Shown here piece by piece: positions 1-11,884 of a DNA stretch of 64,000 bases. The DNA comes from Batillaria attramentaria (Eukaryota; Mollusca; Gastropoda; Batillariidae). A model generated the notes under the pieces. The model was not told where the DNA came from, ran no database searches, and saw only the letters and a program-made list of their open reading frames with translations. The number at the start of each line of letters is the position of its first letter. The stretch's first letter is position 1. Location: contig JACVVK020000475.1 of NCBI GenBank assembly GCA_018292915.2, positions 358,501 through 422,500 of the forward strand. Reading direction: 5' to 3'. The position numbers were made by a program, and so were the translations under genes.

Positions 1-159
1 TTTTTTGTTTTGGGGTTTTTTGTTTGTTTGGTTTTTTTTTTTTGGGGGGGGGGGTGTTGTTGTTTTTGTTTGTATGTTTGTTTGTTTGTTTGTGGGGGTA
101 GGAGGGGGAGGGAGCTTATTCCCTCTTTTGCAAAAAGAAAGAAAAGTTGGAAAATCATG

Positions 160-1176
160 TCGCACAACTCCAGGCAAAGTAGAGGAGTTAAGCCTCCTTG
201 ACTCACTTGTGAGATGGGTCAAGGTCATTCAAAAGAGTAAAGCTATGTTTGTAAAGCTATCACTATCTATCCTGAAGTAAGGTGTCTCTTGTGTTCATAG
301 TTCCTAAGAAAATGGCAATATATATAACAGTTTTCCAATGACAGCTTGTATGACCTTGACCTTGGGCCAAGGTCATTCAAATGAGATCTGTAAATGAGCT
401 TATCAATGACTATCTCTATGCCAAGTTTGATAGTTCTAGTTTTCGCAGCTTCTGTACAAATGGTAATGTAAAATTTCACAACAGACAGCTGTAATGACCT
501 TGACCTTGAGTCTAGGTCATTCAAAAGGGTATGTCCGCACAGGTCTCATTGCTGCCTATCACTGTGCCTTGTTTGGTGCCTCTGCTGTTTGTTGTTTCCA
601 AGAAAATGCTACCGTTAGGGTCTCCGCAAAACATTATGAGTGACCTTGACCTTGACTACAAGGAATTGAATACAAGTATGCTAGTACAGGGTTTGTCAAT
701 GTCTATCATCATACAAAGTTTGGTGCCTCTAGTACCCCTAGATCCTGAGAAAATGGCAATTGTAAATTTCAAATGAGACAGCTTTAATGACCTTGAACTT
801 CAGCCAAGGTCATTTAAATGGTACGTCTTGGAAGGTCTTACTGCTGCCTATCAGCAAGCCAGGTTTGATGCTTCTGCTGTTTATTGTTTCTGATAAAATG
901 CCAAAGTTAAGGTTTTGGAAGCTTTTCCGCAAACGGCTTGTAAGGCCTTGACCTTGACTCAAAGTCACTGTATCAGGTATATCAGTAAAGGTGTTGCCAA
1001 TGTCTATCATCAAGCAAAGTTTGATGACACTGGCTTTTCTAGATTCTGAGAAAATGCCAATGAAAACTTTCCAAATAGACAACTTTAGTGACCTTGACCT
1101 TGGATCAAGGTCAGTCAATATGTATGTTCTGAAAGGTCTTATAGCTGTCTATCAGCACGCCATGTTTGGTGCCTAA
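160..1176. repeat. ~145-bp tandem repeat with nuclear-receptor-like palindromes, copy 1
   Basis: Six blocks starting near 351, 495, 640, 787, 943 and 1089 each hold TGACCTTGACCTT followed closely by a complement of it (CAAGGTCA or a variant). Blocks alternate between two subtypes, so the larger unit is about 290 bp. The same array lies at 49.6-50.7 kb. Confidence 0.85.
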
Positions 1177-2550
1177 AAAGAACGCAGCAGCAAAGTGTAG
1201 ATGTAAGGTGTCTATGACGCAGAATTCGTTGCGTCACTCTGCTGACGGTATGTAGTGTCTGGAGAAACTGCCAAAATCGACTGGGCTGGTGGCAGTCTTG
1301 TTTATTTACCACCGTTTAAGCTGAAAATCCAGCACAGAAAACAACGGGTCGGCAGGCGATTTTTGTTGTTGTTGTTGTTGGTTTTTTTTTTTTTTTTTGC
1401 AATCAGACATCATCAGCATGATTCGGACAAGCACTTTGTTATGGGGATTAACCTAGTATGGCGTCATCTACACAAATAATACAGCAACGTCTTTTACACT
1501 TTTTGCTACACCGCATATACACTTGAAAACTAAAAAAACAATAGGTTGGCGGTCATAATTATCTCAAATGTGCTGGCAATGGCCGAACTGGATCGGGATT
1601 TAGAACCGGATTTAGCGCAATGAGTCACTGTATCTGAGAAGTGCGCTATATAAATGAAATTTATTATTTATTATTATTATCAAAATTGCCAAATGCTCAT
1701 TTGTGTGAATTTGACGTTTGTATAGCAAAACATTTATGTTACACCAAAAATATGTTTGAGAAATATACTTTTGATGTAAAGTGGGTATTGATTAAATAAC
1801 TTGGTAGACATTCAATACATGAAAAGTTTGTTTTAAAATGTAAACATTAACACAAAAAAATTCAAAGGCAAGTTGATGTTTTGCTAAAAGGGTCTGTGAT
1901 TTTTTAAAAAGGTTTAGCGTACTTGTATTACAGTTTGCAGTCATCTACTTTTTCGGCATTGTGGAGAGAAACCAAGGAAGCTAAATATTGTAATACAGTG
2001 TACAATGATACCTGGACCTGATCATTTCTAAAAAAAATTAAATAAATAAATAATAAAAAATATAATTTGGCGAATGCAGTGCCTTACTTACCTAGTCTAG
2101 GAGAAGAAAATGACACGCAGGTAAATGACTGTCATGAAATGAGAAGTTCCGGGAAAACCGTTATTCTAAACTATGTACTGTATACAAAAATAGCTCAATT
2201 CACTTTAAGCACTTCTTCTTGAGAAAGCCGGCTATCGCACTAAAGTTACTATACGAATAAGGCATAAACTACACTTTTCTTCTGCAAATAATATTACGAT
2301 ATAACTGACTGCGCCGTAAGGCTTACAACTTGAAGCGTGCAGTCTTACCTGTCGGGTGGTGACAAGTCTGTTCATGCAGTGAAAGAACGCGTCAACAGTC
2401 TTTACCACCAAGGCAGAAAAGATTACGCTTGAGCCACGTTTTGTGACTACGACGGAGTGGCCTACTCTCGTGCAGTACCGCCGCCCGGGCTGGTTGCCTG
2501 CTTTCAAGCACGCCAATATACGGTAGTCGGGGCTATGGACAAATGACATC

Positions 2551-2589
<39 letters not shown>

Positions 2590-2938
2590 TTGAGACTGGG
2601 CGTGAGCATGATTGGTCGTTGCCACTCATTACAAAGGACTAACCATAGTAGGAGCAGAGGTGTCTCATACTTGCAGTGCACATTGTAGTACTGCACGAGT
2701 AGATCTGTCCTTGTCAATGTGTGTTCAGGTTTACTAACCTATGTCAGAAATACAGTACTGTTAAAGCGCTATTTTTTTTTTATCTCACCAGTTCAGCGTA
2801 CCGGTAAGTAATTGTTGAATACTTTCGGATTTTTTTTCAGTTTCTACATAGGATACTTTTTTAAAATTGTCGACGTAAATGATTTCCTATTCACCTTTTG
2901 TTTCAGGTGACAGTCTAAGTATGTCGAAGCAAGGTAAT

Positions 2939-3000
<62 letters not shown>

Positions 3001-3359
3001 GTATTTTCAACCCTTACCTTATCAGTGTTAATCATAGTTTGTTCTAGGAGGGATTAAAAAGCTTCCCTCTGCCTGCCACACTGACCCCTCCTAACCCCGA
3101 CTCCGTTTTATGTCGTGGGCTGATCCCTAAAAAGTAATAATCCATATCGTGACATTTTCGTCCGCTCGGAACAGTTTATGACCTACTTTGTACTTAGTGT
3201 GGTTTGTGAAACGCGTTAGCTCCTTGCATGGAAAGAATCACACTGTCGACAAAATACTGCAGACAAGACAAAGACTGACCAATACGTATCTCTAGGAGGT
3301 GTCCTCAAAGAAATGATGATGATGATGATGATGATGCCGCCAACCCTCTTTGTCATCAG
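1177..3359. other. Intergenic, no gene seen
   Basis: Contains a SINE-like 3' tail near 1640-1680 (GCGCTATATAAAT then TTATTA repeats) and two CT microsatellites at 2551-2588 and 2941-2996. The promoter and first exon of the GIMAP gene may lie here but were not recognised. Confidence 0.5.
2941..2996. repeat. (CT)n microsatellite
   Basis: Pure CT dinucleotide run; a shorter one lies at 2551-2588. Confidence 0.95.
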
Positions 3360-3517
3360 AACTTCGAGTAGTGTTACTTGGAAAAACTGGTACTGGCAAG
3401 AGTTCGCTAGGAAACACACTGCTTGGTTATGAGGCTTTCCGAGTTGCTCGCGGACTCTCATCTGGCACAGATAAGTGCCAGTGGGGAGATTCAGAAAGGG
3501 GACATATAATTTTGCAG
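3360..3517 (+). CDS. GIMAP exon A (P-loop)
   Basis: Encodes LRVVLLGKTGTGKSSLGNTL and on to HIILQ. Acceptor CAG ends at 3359 and donor GTAAGG starts at 3518. It starts in phase 1 (one base supplied by the unseen previous exon) and ends in phase 0. Confidence 0.85.
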
Positions 3518-4502
3518 GTAAGGAAAGGAAACATTTAAATAGTAGCATTTGAAATCGTGGTCTGTTGCAAACCAAAGAATTAACCAACAAACAAACAAAA
3601 AATACGTTAAAGCTGAATGTGAAGCTGCTGGATACAAAATATTAAATGAGAAATCCAAATAATTCTGTTCGATGTGGTTGAAAAGTCCCACAGATGGTGA
3701 TTGTTTTCAGTTTATATGATGTTATTGTTTACTGTACTAGATGTAACACTACTTTTATCATGTTTGTATTAAAACATGAAAACAAACACTGCTCTTCACA
3801 GTTAAAATCTTCCCGCGATCAACCGTAAAGCCCTTAGCTAGTGTGGGTCCTTTCTTGGTGTTTAAGGTGACGGATACACCAGGTCTTTGTGATACCCATC
3901 GTCCACAAGAAGATGTACTGAATGAAATTGGAAAAAGTGTCGCCGTCGCGTCTCCAGGTCCTCATGTTATCCTCATGGTTCTGCGATGTGATATGCGTTT
4001 CACATGGGCAAGTGTTCAAGTGCTCACATTATGCGGCACACAACCTCTGTTACTGTTGACATACACAGTCTAGTTTACCTTACGAGTTTTTGTTGTTGGT
4101 GTTGTTGTTGTTGTTGTTGCTGTTGTTTTTTATTACTCCTTTCAAATTAAACAATAAATTTCACATTCTGAACGCTTTCTTATGACTTAGTGCTTTCTGT
4201 CCTTTTCTGTTATAAAAACTCCAAAGTCACCGGAAATTCAGCAAATGTCCATTGCTCTTTCATTTGTTGCAGGAAGAGTACAACGCTTACAACACTCTGA
4301 AATCTCTGTTTGGCAACGACATCCGAAATTTCATGATTGTTGTCTTTTCTGGAGCTGACTCTCTCGGGAGCACGCCCAGTAAGTGTTTGTGTGTTGTGGT
4401 GAGCCAAAGAAAATACACAGGATTTTTTTAAAATTTATTTATTTTTATTTTTATTTTTTTTGGCAAAGTCCAGGATCCAGTGGTGTGAGTAGTCATTCAA
4501 CA

Positions 4503-4579
<77 letters not shown>

Positions 4580-5320
4580 TGTGTGTGTGTGTGTGTGTGT
4601 TGTGTTGTTTTTGTTTGTTTCTTTTCTGCAAGAAGTAAGTGCCCATCTATAATGATGCAGATGAACAGCAGAAGGGAGTGGCAGCAGAGATTGCGAGACA
4701 ACAACCTCAGCTGAATGAAGTGATCGAGGACAGCGGCGGTCGCTATTTTGCAGTGAACAACAAGGACAGCCCATCTGCCCGGGAGATACAGGCAAACACA
4801 CTCATCAATATGATGATTGTAAGCTGCTGTCTTGAATTCGCTTCTAGTTGGTACGGATGATGATGGCAGCAGTTGGGTTGGTTGGTTCGTTGATTGGTTC
4901 CGTTGGTTTGGTTTATTCGTTAACTGGTTCCTTGACTCCGTTGGTATTTTGGTGAGTGGTGGTTGTTTGGGGGTTTAACGTCCTTTTTCACTACATACGG
5001 GTGATATCAAAGACATGGCAACAATGAAAAAGCCAGCACAAATATTTAACCCCAGCCAGGACCGTTTGTATTTGAAAAGTTGAATTGGTAAGTAGGTTGG
5101 TGAGAGGAAGGTGTTTTAGATTTCGGGTTTTTGTTGTTGTTGTTGTTGTTGTTTTTCTGGTGCTGAAGTAAGGGTGTGCTTGTCAATTCAAGTGAACACC
5201 CTTTCTTGTCTTTGGCCAAACAGAAATGTCATAAACGATTTGTTTTGGGTTTTATCACTGGCACTTGTTCTTGGTTTTAAATTGTCTCTGTCTATCCTTT
5301 ATCACTTCTACTCAGTCGTG

Positions 5321-5419
<99 letters not shown>

Positions 5420-5921
5420 CTTTTACTTTTTAGTTGTTCTTACGTAGTGTACACTGAATGATTTTTTTTTTAAACTTCAGTTTTAGAATGTAAGGCGCCT
5501 AGAGCTCGCTTCCCGGGGATAGGCGCCCTATTATTATTATTATTATTATTAATGATATTAGCTGTAAAAATTATCATTATTATTTATAGAATGTGCATAT
5601 TTTCAATTACAGGATTTGGTGAATGGGAACGGAGGAGGGAACGGAGGAGTATATTTCAGCAACCGCCTTTGTGAAGACATAAGTAGGTACGTGGAAATCC
5701 TGATTCAGAATAAAATGCAGTCTAGGAAAACATCGCACCTGCAAGCAGAACGAGAAACCAAACAAGCAATTGCCGACGAAAAAGAAGGGTCGGAGGTTTA
5801 CGCTAAACTGGTTTCCATTCTGAAAGATGTCTTGGTCCCTGCTGCAAAAGTAGCAGCTAGTGTTGTCGCTGTTGCTGCTGCAATCCCTGTTGCTGCTGCG
5901 TCACTCTGTTCCCTCATGTAA
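3360..5921 (+). CDS. GIMAP/AIG1-family GTPase, 5' exon missing
   Basis: Five exons join in phase: 3360-3517, 3867-4019, 4273-4378, 4640-4818, 5613-5921, giving about 301 residues, close to the usual GIMAP length. The G1 P-loop GKTGTGKS lies at 3380-3403, the G3 motif DTPG at 3873-3884, and a GIMAP-like FAVNNKDS segment sits in exon 4. The C-terminus (about 5835-5918) is an Ala/Val-rich hydrophobic stretch that resembles the membrane anchor of some GIMAPs. The family binds GTP and is linked to lymphocyte survival in vertebrates and expanded in molluscan immunity; a role here is inferred. The frame upstream of 3350 meets a stop with no ATG, and a pyrimidine-rich acceptor ends at 3359, so an upstream exon with the start codon is missing from this model. 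The usual RKD-type G4 is replaced by SGADSL. Confidence 0.9.
3867..4019 (+). CDS. GIMAP exon B (DTPG)
   Basis: Starts VTDTPGLCDTHRPQEDV and ends RFTWASVQ. Phase 0/0. The donor after CAA at 4019 restores the frame into EEYNAYNTLK of the next exon, as expected of the family. Confidence 0.85.
4273..4378 (+). CDS. GIMAP exon C
   Basis: Encodes EEYNAYNTLKSLFGNDIRNF followed by MIVVFSGADSLGSTP. Acceptor GCAG, donor GTAAGT at 4379. Ends in phase 1. Confidence 0.85.
4505..4600. repeat. (TG)n/(CGTG)n microsatellite
   Basis: TG run with a CGTG core in the GIMAP intron before exon D. Confidence 0.95.
4640..4818 (+). CDS. GIMAP exon D
   Basis: The first two bases complete an ATG codon with the last base of exon C. 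It continues PIYNDADEQQKGVAAEIA and contains RYFAVNNKDS. The acceptor lies just after a TG/CG microsatellite. Donor GTAAGC at 4819. Confidence 0.8.
4951..5070 (-). mobile_element. Short tRNA-SINE fragment (family 3)
   Basis: Shares the body motifs AACGTCCTTTTTCACTAC and GCCAGCACAAATATTT with copies at 8.4, 59.4 and 62.2 kb. The promoter half is missing. Confidence 0.6.
5322..5417. repeat. (TG)n microsatellite
   Basis: About 48 TG units in the last GIMAP intron. Confidence 0.97.
5490..5556 (+). mobile_element. SINE-like 3' tail
   Basis: GGCGCCTAGAGC followed by GGCGCCCTATTATTATT. A similar tail is at 37037-37090. Confidence 0.4.
5613..5921 (+). CDS. GIMAP terminal exon E
   Basis: Begins DLVNGNGGGNGGVYFSNRLC, passes a charged helix (QAERETKQAIADEKEG) and ends in a hydrophobic Ala/Val tail before TAA at 5919-5921. 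A candidate AATAAA lies at 6053-6058. Confidence 0.85.
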   Translation, partial: DLVNGNGGGNGGVYFSNRLCEDISRYVEILIQNKMQSRKTSHLQAERETKQAIADEKEGSEVYAKLVSILKDVLVPAAKVAASVVAVAAAIPVAAASLCSLM

Positions 5922-8900
5922 CTGTTGTTCTGGCTTGGACTTTCGCAGTAGAGACTGTGATGTTATTGTTCTTGTTGTTGTAGTTGTTTTCTTGTTGTTC
6001 GTCTTCTTCTTGTAGTAGTAGTTGTTGTTGTTTTCTTCTCATTTAAAAAAAAAATAAATGAACTGGCACCTGTATGGTAAGTGGGACATTGTGGCAGCCT
6101 TTTATCTCGTGAAGCTGAGACTTAACATTTTAAACAGTAAACATGAAGACTGCTCTTTCCCTCGAGTTTCATGAAAATCCAATTCAGAACATAGAAAATG
6201 TGTCCGGACTGGACATTTTACAGAAAATGTGATAACAATGGCGGTTTGTTGTTGTTGGTGTTGTTGGTGTTGTTGTTTGTGTTGTTGTTGCTTTCAGAGA
6301 AGGAAGGGAAGTGCAGACAGGAGGGAATAATTATGCCGGGGATTGTGTGGTCCGTTTGCTACAGCATGTGCAGTTTGCTTTTTTCAATAACTTTATACTG
6401 CTGAAAAACTTCGAAACTGAGCATGCAAAGTATATCGCTTTCAGAGACCGCACTAGAAACAGTCTCTTGTTGTTGTTGGTGGTGGTGGTGGTGGTTTAAT
6501 TGTTTGGTTAGTTGTTTTTGTTGTTGTTGTTGTTGTGTTTTGTGTTTCATGGAACTGTTCTAGCTTTTTGGCTTTGCATTTAGGACGTTTAGTCCAAATT
6601 AGTGAAACTGTTGTCCTGTATTGGGCCGTATGTGGAAACTCGGGAAAGCGGTACATCTTGTGACTTTAACTACGCTGTCCACCAAACATACTATTTGTCT
6701 GGGTTTTCCGGACTTACATTTTAGAACACACAGAAGTCATATATGACTATTGCCAAGCATACCGTGTATCCTGTTTTAAGCATACAACGAAGTAACATTC
6801 GATTCACGTTTACGTTGAGATGAAATGCGTTTTGCAACCTGCTTTGAGTCCAGTCAACGTTTACCCACAATCCGTCCAAAAACTTATTACAAATGACAGA
6901 AATGTTCTTCTTAAACGTTTGCAATAAGTATTACGGCTAGTTTTCTTGCCAGAATACGAGTATCTACAGATCGGATCTCTATGTGTGAATTCATTGGTGA
7001 AGCATAACCTTCTTATGCACAGTGTACAGAACTAACTTTGCCACTTTTTATGTATAGTTTTATGTGCATTATATTTTCGTTCACTGTGATCAACTTTAAA
7101 CTTTTTTGTTTTGGTATGAGCGAAACTTGGAAAATTTATTAAGTCTTATTTGCAGTATTATGTGTTATCACTAAAGGTGCGACTGTGATTTGTGAAAAGT
7201 CTATTTTTGTGTTATTTTGTGCTTTTTGTTTGTTTTGTACTGTTTGATTTGTTTCCCTATAGACTTTTTAAAACTTAACCCTACGAAGCGCTCAATATAT
7301 CCATTGAATTTTCGTGTTTGCGCACCGTTCTCATTTCCTCCCTCCTGTTAAGTTTTCCTTGACGTCTTCTCACAGTTTTGTCGTTGCTGTTTCGGATATA
7401 TCCAATTCGTTAAGCTTAAAAGTGATACCAGGTTAAAAATATTGCCACACCACCATATGATCTTGTCAGTTATCGTTAAGGAAGCTGAGAATTCAAGAAT
7501 CAAGTGAGTGTTGATAGTCGATGCCGAATCACCCACAAGAAATATATATTTTTAAATGCGACATCACGTCATTCTCGAATAAAGGCAATTGTTTGTCCCA
7601 TAAAATAATGGCTTGTTGTTCTTGTGTTCTGAAATTAGCATTCTTTTTTGTCATGAACATAACCGATTTCGAACGTACAGGCGCACTTCTCTCTCTCTCT
7701 CTTGTGTTTGCTCAGGAATTACTTCTTTTCCTTTAAGCCATCCTCCTTACTGTCTCGGTTACAACATCGGCAGTCAGTGACTGTTTGGTGATTAGTATTT
7801 TGACACTTCATGTATAGATGACTTCGTCATAATGGAGGGCAGGCAAAATGGCGAGGAAGTTGCTAGGGTGGAAGCCGGTAGTTGCCAAAAATGAAAGCTG
7901 TTCCACGGGGTAATAATACTGATATTCTTTGATCGAAGCTCACTTTACATTTCATTTAACGTTAGATGATAACAGGGGATTTGCACATTTAGGCTCAAAA
8001 GAGATCGATTCATCAGATTTTCAAATTTCAGCTATGTCCTTTAGAAGGATTTAATTTATTTATATATTTATTCATTTATTTATTTATTTAATCATGAATG
8101 CACGCATTTACTCGTAGTTTTGTAATGCATTTGTCCAAAATAAAAAGTGTGTGTTTGTGGCAGGGGTGAGTGGGTGAGTGAGTGGGTGGGTGGGAGGGTG
8201 AGGTGCGTGTGTGTTCTACAGTCATCGTTGTGTGTGTGTGGTTTATTTAACTGTAATTCTGACAAGGATGTGTTGACAGGTTTGTGTTTGAAATTCAGCA
8301 ATAAAAACTTCAGTGCAGCGAACGGGTCTCCCATACCTGATCTGCCAACACGAAAAGGCACTGACATTGACAGAGGTCGGCATTCAGTACATTATAAGTA
8401 AAAGAAATACGAGCGGGTGCGTGGGTGGGTGTTTGGGAGAGATAACGTCCTTTTCCACCACGTAAGGCTGATATCAAAGACGACCGGAGACGAAAAACTG
8501 AGAGACCAGCACAAATATTTGGCTCCAGCCGGGGAAATACGAGCGAAAGAAAAGCATGTGTACATGATGATATTATGATCCCCTGTGATCCATGTGTGAA
8601 GACCGTTTCTCGTCACGTAAAGGATACGTTGTTGGTACCTTTGAGTTAATAAGTACATAATTTGTACTGAAAAGGATCAAAACTATAGTCAAGCAACGTA
8701 TCATCGTGATGGGTAACATTACGAAGGCCACCTTACTAACACCACGCCGTAGAGACTGCCGTATGTGAAAGGGGAGACAATCACAAAAACGTACAGCTCT
8801 GCCCCTGATACTTCTAATCTAAGTCTTACTTAATTATGAACGGCATCAAAATGAAACTATGATTTAAATCACGTTGTACTCGGTTTTAATCCAAAGTTTC

Positions 8901-9300
8901 TTTGTAAAGAATACTCTCAGTAAATGACCTTACTAATGATTTGCAAGTGACAGCTACTGCAGGCGGCTTCCCGGCGACACAACGACTGTCAGAAGCCAGA
9001 AATTTGCATGGCCAACAGCCACACCAGGACCTCATGTCTTCCTGATACGAGAGTGAAGCTGGCAGCCACCCGCTAGCAGCCACCACATAAACAACGTAAT
9101 TACAAAAAACTGAGCGTTTCTTCATCAACTTTGCTTTCAAAACTTAGATGTTCACTATCTTAACTATCTTTTGTGACCGTGATACCCATTGAAACCCTTT
9201 AAAAACGAAAATACACACATTTGAAAGTTTGAATCGACAGACAGTCTGATTCGCGTGGCGAAATGTATGGTACACCGACTATGTGACGTCACACGAGGGG
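5922..9300. other. Intergenic, no gene seen
   Basis: Holds the likely GIMAP 3' UTR (AATAAA at 6053-6058), GTT-rich runs and AT-rich unique sequence. I found no supported coding exon on either strand. Confidence 0.5.
8428..8535 (-). mobile_element. Short tRNA-SINE fragment (family 3)
   Basis: Contains GATAACGTCCTTTTCCACCA and GACCAGCACAAATATTTGGC, as in the full copy at 62195-62375. Confidence 0.6.
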
Positions 9301-9334
9301 CGAATATGTATGGTATCCCGTTTGTGCCAAATCT

Positions 9335-9400
9335 CGCGAGTGCAGTAGATCCCCTAGAGCTCAGTGGGTAGACCGTGCGCTAAGCGCACGATCGTGATTC
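9335..9400 (+). mobile_element. tRNA-like repeat fragment (family 5)
   Basis: Contains GCAGTAGATCCCCTAGAGCT and the A-box-like AGCTCAGTGGGTAGA. The same words occur reversed at 14690-14790. Confidence 0.4.
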
Positions 9401-11300
9401 TTATCGGTTGTGTCTAACAAAGTGGGTACATGTTCCACACTGGATTTTGTTTTCATTTAAATCAGAACCTAAGCAGTACAAACCCCACACTTACTCCAAG
9501 CGGTACAATGGCTTTCCAAACTGACATACATTTTTTAACCTCCCTCAGAGGAGAAAAGTGTGAAGTTTAAAAAAAATTCACAGTTTCTAATCAACCACAA
9601 ACACCAGGGAAGAAAGTTGGTATGAAGAGCTTTGGCTGACCTTGACCTCAGGGGTCAACAGGCACTGGGTGAAAGTTTTGGAAATAAAAAATTTTGCAGA
9701 ACACTGATTTCCTTATTTGCATTTACAGTTGGTAAAAATGGAGACATAATAACATGTATGTCTCTGGTAAGAATGCCTGTTTACATGATCTCTTGTCGAA
9801 GATCAATTCTATTTTCAAGTTACAAGTCAATGTGACTTATTACTGGAAAAAGAACTAACTCTTAAGAAACTTCACTTATCGAGTCAATGACAGGTTTACC
9901 TATTATAAGTAATTAATGTAGGCAGCATTTATCATTTGACTCATTTCTGGTGTGAAACATACCTATGGAGTAATCTTATGCCCCTCATGAACTGTTTGCA
10001 GTGAGGAACTTGATGGCTTCCTGATTTACTCATGGTACAGATGAACACTGAAGTCACTAAAACCACACAAGGATTTTAATTTGAAGTAATCTTGCACTAC
10101 AAGTTTTCTTTGCTGGGAAATGATTGGTATTCAGACTCTCACACATTAAAATTAATTAAAAAATAACATACTATGTACATCAGATCCTATCTCTTCTCTG
10201 ATTTAAAAATGTTACATCACATACATCATATGTAAAAACAGCAATCCATTCGGATATTTACTAAAGTCAATATCAACCCACAGCGTATTATCCTACCCAG
10301 TCTCACCACACATGATAATCCACTATTAACGTCTATTATTATGTTGTGTACATTATTTTCACTAAATTACGCACCCACGTACTCTTGATGGGAGGGGAAG
10401 GGAGGGGAGCCGGGCAGGGGTGGGGGTAATGGGGGGGGGGGGAGGGAGGTTGTCAAGTGATAGTGTTGGGCTTTGAATGCTCAGGGTATCGGTTCAAATC
10501 CTGCTGACCTCTCTTTAATATCATCTGTTAGTGGTGAAAAAGGTCGTTCAACCCCAAAACACACTTGAAAACACACACGCACTGACCTCACCTACTCTCT
10601 GAAAGCTGAAATGCCATTGCACATGTTCACACAATCATCAATGAAAAGACAAATATGCCATGATGCCATGAAAATTTTAAAAAGAGCAGTGTTTTGATAC
10701 ATTTCCACCTCCTGATGACAGCCCATTCCCCCAGGGATGCAAACAGATATTACAAGCTACTTATATGCCATGCATATTTGACATTATCTATACGTGTTTC
10801 AAGGTTGACATACCACAGAAAGTGAATGTCAGAATACTGATTCCTATAATGGCTCTGATGAACACAGACTGAGTAATTATGGTTGAACCGATTCAGTTTC
10901 CTCTGCAAAAACAGTTTTTAATGGCACTTTTATTCCACTGTACAGTGTATCTACATTAGCTGACTACAAGCCAGAGATTTTTGTTGCTAGTTGTGCTGAT
11001 ACTTGTAACCAAATGTCATCATTAATGAGTCAAATACCAGTACAACTGTACATCAACACTAGATTGAGCCTGTCGATATATATGTGACCGACCAGGATAT
11101 TTTTCTAAAAGTGGGATGGCTTACTTAGCAGAACATAACATTTTGGGTAAGAGACACTTCTGAATCTGAAAATGCTTTATGGTCACTCGCTTGGACTCCC
11201 GACACATCAACCGGCAACATGCCGAGGGGACGTAACTGCGTTCCTCTGCCATCAGCAACGGCAAAACGGTTGTTAGCTCCCTTACATCGTTTGTACACAC
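9401..11300. other. Intergenic, no gene seen
   Basis: Unique AT-rich DNA with a lone TGACCTTGACCT at 9639, a G-rich run near 10390-10450 and a family 3 SINE copy. No coding signal. Confidence 0.5.
10456..10575 (+). mobile_element. Short tRNA-SINE copy (family 3)
   Basis: Has GGTTCAAATCC as a B box and AGTGGTGAAAAAGGTCGTTC near its end, matching the copy at 59401. Confidence 0.6.
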
Positions 11301-11310
11301 TCGCATTCAA

Positions 11311-11312
<2 letters not shown>

Positions 11313-11370
<58 letters not shown>
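11313..11370. repeat. (TG)n microsatellite
   Basis: Dinucleotide run. Confidence 0.95.
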
Positions 11371-11373
<3 letters not shown>

Positions 11374-11884
11374 CGTTTCTCTCTTCTCTCTGTCTCGTTT
11401 GCGGAGACTTCATAAAAGAAAAGGATTAGCAAAAGAAGATTAACACCGATTGATTTGCTCCGTATGACCCGGTTAAAAAAAGGAACCTTTTAAATGTTTT
11501 AGGGTTACTATTGTCCCCCCGAGGTCAGTGTCGGGAGCGGCCCATTTTTATCCCGGCTCAGTGTCAAAAGTCCCATCCCTCAAACCCCCGCTGCGACCAC
11601 CGGCAATGCATTTCTCTATTGTACTGTTTCCGAGTTGAAGCCGGATCAGTCCAGGCCGTCATATCGTTACTTCAATCTTTAAATATTTCACTCTTTCTCT
11701 CGATCCCCCCACCTCCAGCCCCTCTTGCTGTCTCTGTCTGTCTGTCACTGCGTGCGCGGTGTCTATCCATGTGGCAAAGCGGTGGATAAGTGTTATCAGC
11801 TATCCGGCAAGGACTGAAAAGCACCAAAGATAAACCCGCCGCGACCCTTGCCTGTCGGTACTGTCAGCATAATTATGTCTTTCA

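Noticed and set aside
2232..2549. 105-codon minus-strand frame
   Set aside because: No recognisable motif, no splice context and no codon pattern; taken as chance.
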